Shown one piece after another: positions 59,107-64,000 of a stretch of DNA of 64,000 nucleotides. How positions within the stretch are numbered: the first letter of the stretch is position 1; each line of letters starts with the position of its first letter. A program made the translations under genes and the position numbers. Source of the stretch: an uncultured Pelagibacteraceae bacterium (GTDB taxonomy: Bacteria; Pseudomonadota; Alphaproteobacteria; Pelagibacterales; Pelagibacteraceae). Under the pieces are notes generated by a model that worked only from the letters and a program-made list of their open reading frames with translations, had not been told where the DNA came from and ran no database searches. Location of the stretch: contig CACBCU010000004.1 of the NCBI GenBank assembly GCA_902537895.1, forward strand, positions 1 through 64,000, in the 5' to 3' direction.

Positions 59107-61764
59107 AGATTTTATCTTTTCAAAAGCTTCATCAATTTTATTTTGATCCTGACCACCAGCTTGTGCGAAATCTTTTCTGCCACCTCCACCTTTGCCACCA
59201 ATAGTCTCTGAACCTAATTTAGCAAATTTCACTGCATCATATTTATCAACTAATTTTTCTGTTATACCTACAGCTAATCCAACTTTATCCTCATTAGTAG
59301 CAAATACAATTATTATGCCATCACCTAATTCTTTTTTTCCATTATCAACAAGTTTTCTTAAATCTTTTGGTGGTAGATCGATAACTTTCTGAAATCTTAC
59401 TTTTATATCTTTAATCTTTTGATCATTAATAATATTTTTTGTTTTATCTTTAAGAACCGAACTCACATTGAGTTGTTCAAGTTGTCTTGTAAGATTTTTA
59501 ATAAGTTCCTTAAGATCTTTACTTTCTATATTTGGCTTACCACCAAGTTTTATTATTTGAGATGATAATTCTTTAATCGCAACTTCGTCTTTCTGAATTG
59601 AAAGTGTTGATGCCTTTTCTTTATTTTTAATATATTCATCTAAATGTTTATCTCTTAATGCTTCTACTCTTCTAACACCTGCTGCAATAGAGGACTGACT
59701 TACAGTTTTAAATTTTCCAATATCACCCGTGTTTTTAACATGTGTTCCACCGCATAATTCTGTTGAAAAATATGCTTCTTTTTCTTTGCCCATAGATACC
59801 ACCCTTACTTCCTCGCCGTACTTTTCTCCAAAAAATGCTAAAGCACCTTTTTCAATAGCTGCTTTTGGTGTCATTATTCTAGTGGTTACTTCAGTATTAT
59901 TTTTTACATAGTCATTTACCAATTTATCAATTGTTTGTAGCTCTTCATTTGTGATTGGTTTCATATGGCTAAAATCAAATCTCAAACGATCTGGTGCAAC
60001 AAGCGAACCTTTTTGCATAACGTGTTTTCCAAGTGTTCGTCTTAAAGATTCATGAAGAAGATGTGTTGCCGAGTGATAAGCTTTTAGATTTGCTCTTCTT
60101 TCAATATCAATCTTTAATTCAACAGCATCACCCACTTTTATTGAGCCTGTTTTTAATGAACCATAATGAACAAATAAATTACCAAGTTTCTTCTGTGTAT
60201 CCTCAACCTCAAAAACTGAGTTTCCTGAAACTATTGTGCCTTTGTCACCAAGTTGTCCACCGGACTCACCATAAAAAGGAGTTTGATTTGTTATTATCAT
60301 TCCTTCTTCACCAGTGGATAATGATTTCACTTCGCTATTTTCCTTAATCAAATTTAATATAACCCCCTCTGATTGATTAGACTCGTAGCCTAAAAATTCA
60401 GTTGGACCAATTTTATCTTTGATTGAAAACCAAATTGCTTCTTCTGAACTGTCACCTGAACCTTTCCAATTTTTTTTAGCAAGTTCTTTGCTATTTTTCA
60501 TTAGTTGATCAAATTTTTTGTGATCAACTGTTAATGATTTATTTTTTAAAATATCTTCAGTAAGATCTAATGGGAAACCGTAAGTATCATATAATTTGAA
60601 TGCTACATCTCCAGGTAAAACTTTATCTATTTTTGAAATTTCATCATTTAAAATTTTAATTCCTCTATCAAGTAAAACTAAAAATTTTTCCTCTTCCATT
60701 TTTAATGTTTCTCGAATTAACGACTCTGATCTTTCTAACTCTGGATAATTTCCTGACATTTCATTTTTTAAAGCCTCAAAAATTTTGAAAAATATTGGTT
60801 CTTTAGATCCCAATAAATGAGAGTGTCTCATACCTCTTCTCATAATTCTTCTAAGAACATATCCACGACCTTCATTTGAGGGCAAAACACCTTCAGCTAA
60901 AAGAAATGAGCTTGCTCTTAAGTGATCAGCAATTACTCTAAAACTTGATATATTTTTATCTTCTTGTTTGACTTTTGTTACTTCAGATATTGAATTTATT
61001 AATTTCTTAAAATGATCAGTTTGATAATTATCGTGTGTTCCTTGTAAAAGAGCTGCAATTCTTTCTAATCCCATTCCTGTATCGACAGACGGTTTTGGCA
61101 GGTCTATTCTTTTATCTTTTGAGACTTGCTCATACTGCATAAAGACTAAGTTCCAAATTTCAATAAAACGATCACCATCTTGATCTTTAGTTCCTGGCAA
61201 TCCTCCTTTTAAATGATCACCATGGTCATAAAATATTTCTGAACAAGGACCACATGGCCCAGTTTCACCCATTGACCAGAAGTTATCTGACGTTGCAATT
61301 CTAATTATTTTATCATCACTAAAACCTGCAATTTTCTTCCAAAAATTAAAAGCCTCGTCATCCTCATGAAAAACAGTTACATAAAGCCTATTTTTATCAA
61401 GGCCAAAGTCTTTAGTTATCAAATTCCATGCTAGTTCTATTCCTCTTTCTTTGAAATAATCTCCAAAAGAAAAATTTCCTAGCATTTCAAAAAAAGTATG
61501 GTGTCTTGGGGTGTAACCAACATTTTCTAAATCATTATGTTTACCACCTGCCCTTACACATTTTTGAGAAGTTGTTGCTCTTTGATAATCTCTTTTCTCT
61601 AAACCAGTAAATACATTTTTGAATTGAACCATTCCAGAATTAGCAAACATTAGTGTTGGGTCATTATTTGGCACTAAATTACTAGACTCAACAATCTTAT
61701 GATCATTCTTTTCAAAGTATTTTAAGAACGTGCTTCTTATTTCATTTAATGATTTGTCTGCCAT
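59098..61764 (-). CDS. alaS: Alanyl-tRNA synthetase
   Basis: [49 protein letters not shown] motif. Confidence 0.98.
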   Translation of the reverse strand: MADKSLNEIRSTFLKYFEKNDHKIVESSNLVPNNDPTLMFANSGMVQFKNVFTGLEKRDYQRATTSQKCVRAGGKHNDLENVGYTPRHHTFFEMLGNFSFGDYFKERGIELAWNLITKDFGLDKNRLYVTVFHEDDEAFNFWKKIAGFSDDKIIRIATSDNFWSMGETGPCGPCSEIFYDHGDHLKGGLPGTKDQDGDRFIEIWNLVFMQYEQVSKDKRIDLPKPSVDTGMGLERIAALLQGTHDNYQTDHFKKLINSISEVTKVKQEDKNISSFRVIADHLRASSFLLAEGVLPSNEGRGYVLRRIMRRGMRHSHLLGSKEPIFFKIFEALKNEMSGNYPELERSESLIRETLKMEEEKFLVLLDRGIKILNDEISKIDKVLPGDVAFKLYDTYGFPLDLTEDILKNKSLTVDHKKFDQLMKNSKELAKKNWKGSGDSSEEAIWFSIKDKIGPTEFLGYESNQSEGVILNLIKENSEVKSLSTGEEGMIITNQTPFYGESGGQLGDKGTIVSGNSVFEVEDTQKKLGNLFVHYGSLKTGSIKVGDAVELKIDIERRANLKAYHSATHLLHESLRRTLGKHVMQKGSLVAPDRLRFDFSHMKPITNEELQTIDKLVNDYVKNNTEVTTRIMTPKAAIEKGALAFFGEKYGEEVRVVSMGKEKEAYFSTELCGGTHVKNTGDIGKFKTVSQSSIAAGVRRVEALRDKHLDEYIKNKEKASTLSIQKDEVAIKELSSQIIKLGGKPNIESKDLKELIKNLTRQLEQLNVSSVLKDKTKNIINDQKIKDIKVRFQKVIDLPPKDLRKLVDNGKKELGDGIIIVFATNEDKVGLAVGITEKLVDKYDAVKFAKLGSETIGGKGGGGRKDFAQAGGQDQNKIDEAFEKIKSLI

Positions 61765-61815
61765 ATTTTTAAAATACAGCTTTTTTATTTTATGTCTAGT
61801 TAGGGATGAAGGGGG

Positions 61816-61840
61816 AAAGGCGCTTATTATAAGCGCCTTT
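61816..61840 (-). terminator. Hairpin between recA and alaS
   Basis: AAAGGCGCTTA tta TAAGCGCCTTT perfect 11-bp stem; no strong T-tract. Confidence 0.65.
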
Positions 61841-61864
61841 ATAATTTAAAGATGACCTTTGATT

Positions 61865-63013
61865 CTAGTTCTTTTTGGTAGGAGTAGTCTCTTTTGCAGC
61901 CTCTTCATTTTCGGCTACTTTCTTCTCCTTTTCGATTTTTTCAGGACTTAATGGATTTCCCTCAATTTTCTTTGAAATAACACCGGCTTTTTCTCTAATT
62001 GCCATTTCTATTTCTGCAGCAACATTAGGGTTTTGTGCAAGATAAGTTTTTGCATTTTCTCTACCTTGACCTATCTTTTCACCCTTATAAGCATACCATG
62101 CTCCTGATTTTTCAATAATGTCAGCTTTAGCACCTAGATCGACCAACTCACCCATTTTGCTAATTCCTTTGCCATACATTAAGTCAAACTCAACAACTTT
62201 AAATGGTGGTGCAACTTTATTCTTAACTACTTTTACTCTTGTAGTGTTACCGATAATTTCATCTTTATCTTTGATGGCACCAATTCTTCTAATATCCATT
62301 CTTACAGATGAATAAAATTTAAGTGCATTTCCACCTGATGTTGTTTCAGGACTTCCAAACATAACTCCAATTTTCATTCTAATTTGGTTAATAAAAATCA
62401 TCATCGTGTTTGTGTTTGAAATTGAACCAGTTAATTTTCTTAAAGCTTGACTCATTAATCTTGATTGAAGACCAACGTGATGATCTCCCATCTCTCCTTC
62501 AATTTCAGCTTTTGGAGTTAAAGCCGCAACAGAGTCAATTACGATAACTGAAATAGAGCCTGATTTTACTAGCGTATCAGCGATCTCTAAAGCTTGTTCA
62601 CCTGCATCTGGTTGAGAAATTAAAAGCTCTTCAGTATTTACACCTAATTTCTTTGCGTAAACTGGATCTAAAGCATGCTCTGCATCAACGAATGCACAAA
62701 TTCCACCTGCTTTTTGAGCTTCAGCAACAACTTGTAATGCTAATGTTGTTTTTCCAGAGGACTCTGGTCCGTAAACTTCAATAATTCTGCCTTTAGGTAA
62801 TCCACCTATTCCTAAAGCTAAATCTAAACTTAAAGATCCAGTAGATACCGACTCGATATCCATAGCTCTTTTTTCACCGAGCTTCATTACTGAACCTTTT
62901 CCAAAATTATCTGTGATTTGGTTGATTGCAGCTTCTAAAGCCTTATTTTTCTCTTTATTTTCCAATTCCTGATTTTTAGTAGATTTAACTACTTTTAAGT
63001 TATTTTTAGTCAT
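61865..63013 (-). CDS. recA: Recombinase RecA
   Basis: [68 protein letters not shown]. Confidence 0.99.
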   Translation of the reverse strand: MTKNNLKVVKSTKNQELENKEKNKALEAAINQITDNFGKGSVMKLGEKRAMDIESVSTGSLSLDLALGIGGLPKGRIIEVYGPESSGKTTLALQVVAEAQKAGGICAFVDAEHALDPVYAKKLGVNTEELLISQPDAGEQALEIADTLVKSGSISVIVIDSVAALTPKAEIEGEMGDHHVGLQSRLMSQALRKLTGSISNTNTMMIFINQIRMKIGVMFGSPETTSGGNALKFYSSVRMDIRRIGAIKDKDEIIGNTTRVKVVKNKVAPPFKVVEFDLMYGKGISKMGELVDLGAKADIIEKSGAWYAYKGEKIGQGRENAKTYLAQNPNVAAEIEMAIREKAGVISKKIEGNPLSPEKIEKEKKVAENEEAAKETTPTKKN

Positions 63014-63062
63014 TTTTTGCCTTTTTTTTTACGTTTTTTAACACTCGAATCATAAAATAAAT

Positions 63063-63077
63063 GTACACATTTTGTTC
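63063..63077. promoter_or_regulatory. Candidate alphaproteobacterial SOS/LexA box upstream of recA
   Basis: GTACACATTTTGTTC = GTAC-N7-GTTC, one mismatch from the alphaproteobacterial GTTC-N7-GTTC motif. Confidence 0.5.
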
Positions 63078-63119
63078 TCATTAGCAAGATTTATTTATTT
63101 TAGCCTAAAAAGCCTCTTT

Positions 63120-64000
63120 TTATCGTAATTTTAGATAATCACTGTTGAGTAAACCAATAGATTTAAGCAAATTAAATTGAGAAAGAATAAAGTTTCTCTC
63201 AGAATCAGCTAAAGAGATTTGAGCATTCAATAAAAGAGAATTAGATTGAATAACTTCCAAAGTAGTTCTGCCAGAGGAACCGCTATTATATTCTGCTGTT
63301 ATACCTTCATTAGCAATTTCTGCTGCTCTTACTTGCAATTGAACAGAGTTAAGCAAACTTTTATTTGATTGAAAATTTGACCAGGCGCTTGCTACATTAG
63401 TTTGATTTTGTTTAATCTCACTATCTAAAATTAAACGTGATCTATTTTCTATATTCTTATTTTTATTTAACGATGCCAGATTTTTTCCACCTGAATAAAA
63501 TGGCCAAGTAACAGTTGCTTTTAAAGTTTCTTTATCTCTCTCATCGTAAGTAGCGCTTAGGTCATCTGAGTAGGACTTTTCTAAAGATAATTTCGCAGTT
63601 GGTACCAATTCTGATCTCGCAATCGACGTATCCTCTTTCGATTGTTCATATTCCATTTCAGCAATAATTAAATCTGGATTGCTTTTTTTAGATTGTTCTA
63701 TAGCTGAATTTAAACTTCCTGGTATTTGATAACTAATTATTGAACTTTTATTTAATGACTGAGCATTACCTAAGGGTCCAATAATATTCTCGTAATTCAA
63801 CTTACTGGTTAAAAGATCACTTTGAGCCTGAATGAAACTTGCCTCAGCACCAGCTAATGAGGACTCTGATTGTGAAACGTCAGATAAACTAATTTGACCT
63901 CTTTCAAGTCTAATTCTATCAGTTTCAACTTGTCTACTTAGAAGCTCAACGTTAGCTCTATTAATTTCTAATTTTTCATTTGCTGAAATTAATCCAGTAT
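63120..64000 (-). CDS. TolC family outer membrane efflux protein, C-terminal part (runs off the window end)
   Basis: LERGQISLSDVSQSESSLAGAEASF and EYNSGSSGRTTLEVIQSNSLLLNAQISLADSERNF TolC repeats; frame open to 64000. Confidence 0.88.
   Translation of the reverse strand, partial: TGLISANEKLEINRANVELLSRQVETDRIRLERGQISLSDVSQSESSLAGAEASFIQAQSDLLTSKLNYENIIGPLGNAQSLNKSSIISYQIPGSLNSAIEQSKKSNPDLIIAEMEYEQSKEDTSIARSELVPTAKLSLEKSYSDDLSATYDERDKETLKATVTWPFYSGGKNLASLNKNKNIENRSRLILDSEIKQNQTNVASAWSNFQSNKSLLNSVQLQVRAAEIANEGITAEYNSGSSGRTTLEVIQSNSLLLNAQISLADSERNFILSQFNLLKSIGLLNSDYLKLR

Noticed and set aside
60033-60347. 104-aa plus-strand ORF inside alaS
   Set aside because: Low-complexity shadow frame of alaS.
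63061-63120. E. coli-type SOS box (CTGT-N8-ACAG) upstream of recA
   Set aside because: Not found; only the alphaproteobacterial-type motif fits.
1-64000. CRISPR arrays, tRNA/rRNA genes, transposases, phage genes
   Set aside because: None recognised by eye; long tandem spaced repeats and cloverleaf/rRNA signatures were not seen. A tRNAscan/Infernal run would be needed to exclude small RNAs fully.

Overview
AT-rich, very compact window that looks like a streamlined SAR11/Pelagibacter-type alphaproteobacterial chromosome (inferred from gene content and order; no database search was run). It is mostly housekeeping: purMN, ndk-pepA, lptFGD-surA-pdxA-rsmA, gmk/acpP/fabG/fabD, rpsF-rpsR-rplI-dnaB, cvpA-purF, gshAB, pssA-psd, icd, alaS, recA, guaB/guaA and panB. 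An accessory/redox stretch at about 20-51 kb carries an HD-domain oxygenase-like protein, an amidinotransferase, a stand-alone IscU/NifU-like protein, NAD-formate dehydrogenase, msrA-selO, tspO, a lipid-modification cluster (FAD amine-oxidase-like, DUF1365, cyclopropane synthase-like methyltransferase, DUF3833), gcvTHP, pxpABC and a TRAP transporter. The main observation is a tandem glycine riboswitch heading an apparently uninterrupted seven-gene run, gcvT-gcvH-gcvP-FAD oxidoreductase-DUF1365-CFA-like methyltransferase-DUF3833, with no gap over about 11 bp. An 11-bp inverted repeat brackets the proximal aptamer and includes part of the gcvT start codon. Other points: an IMP dehydrogenase without its CBS domains, a candidate recA SOS box, and eight convergent gene junctions with no room for an intergenic terminator. 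No CRISPR array, rRNA, tRNA, transposase or phage was recognised.
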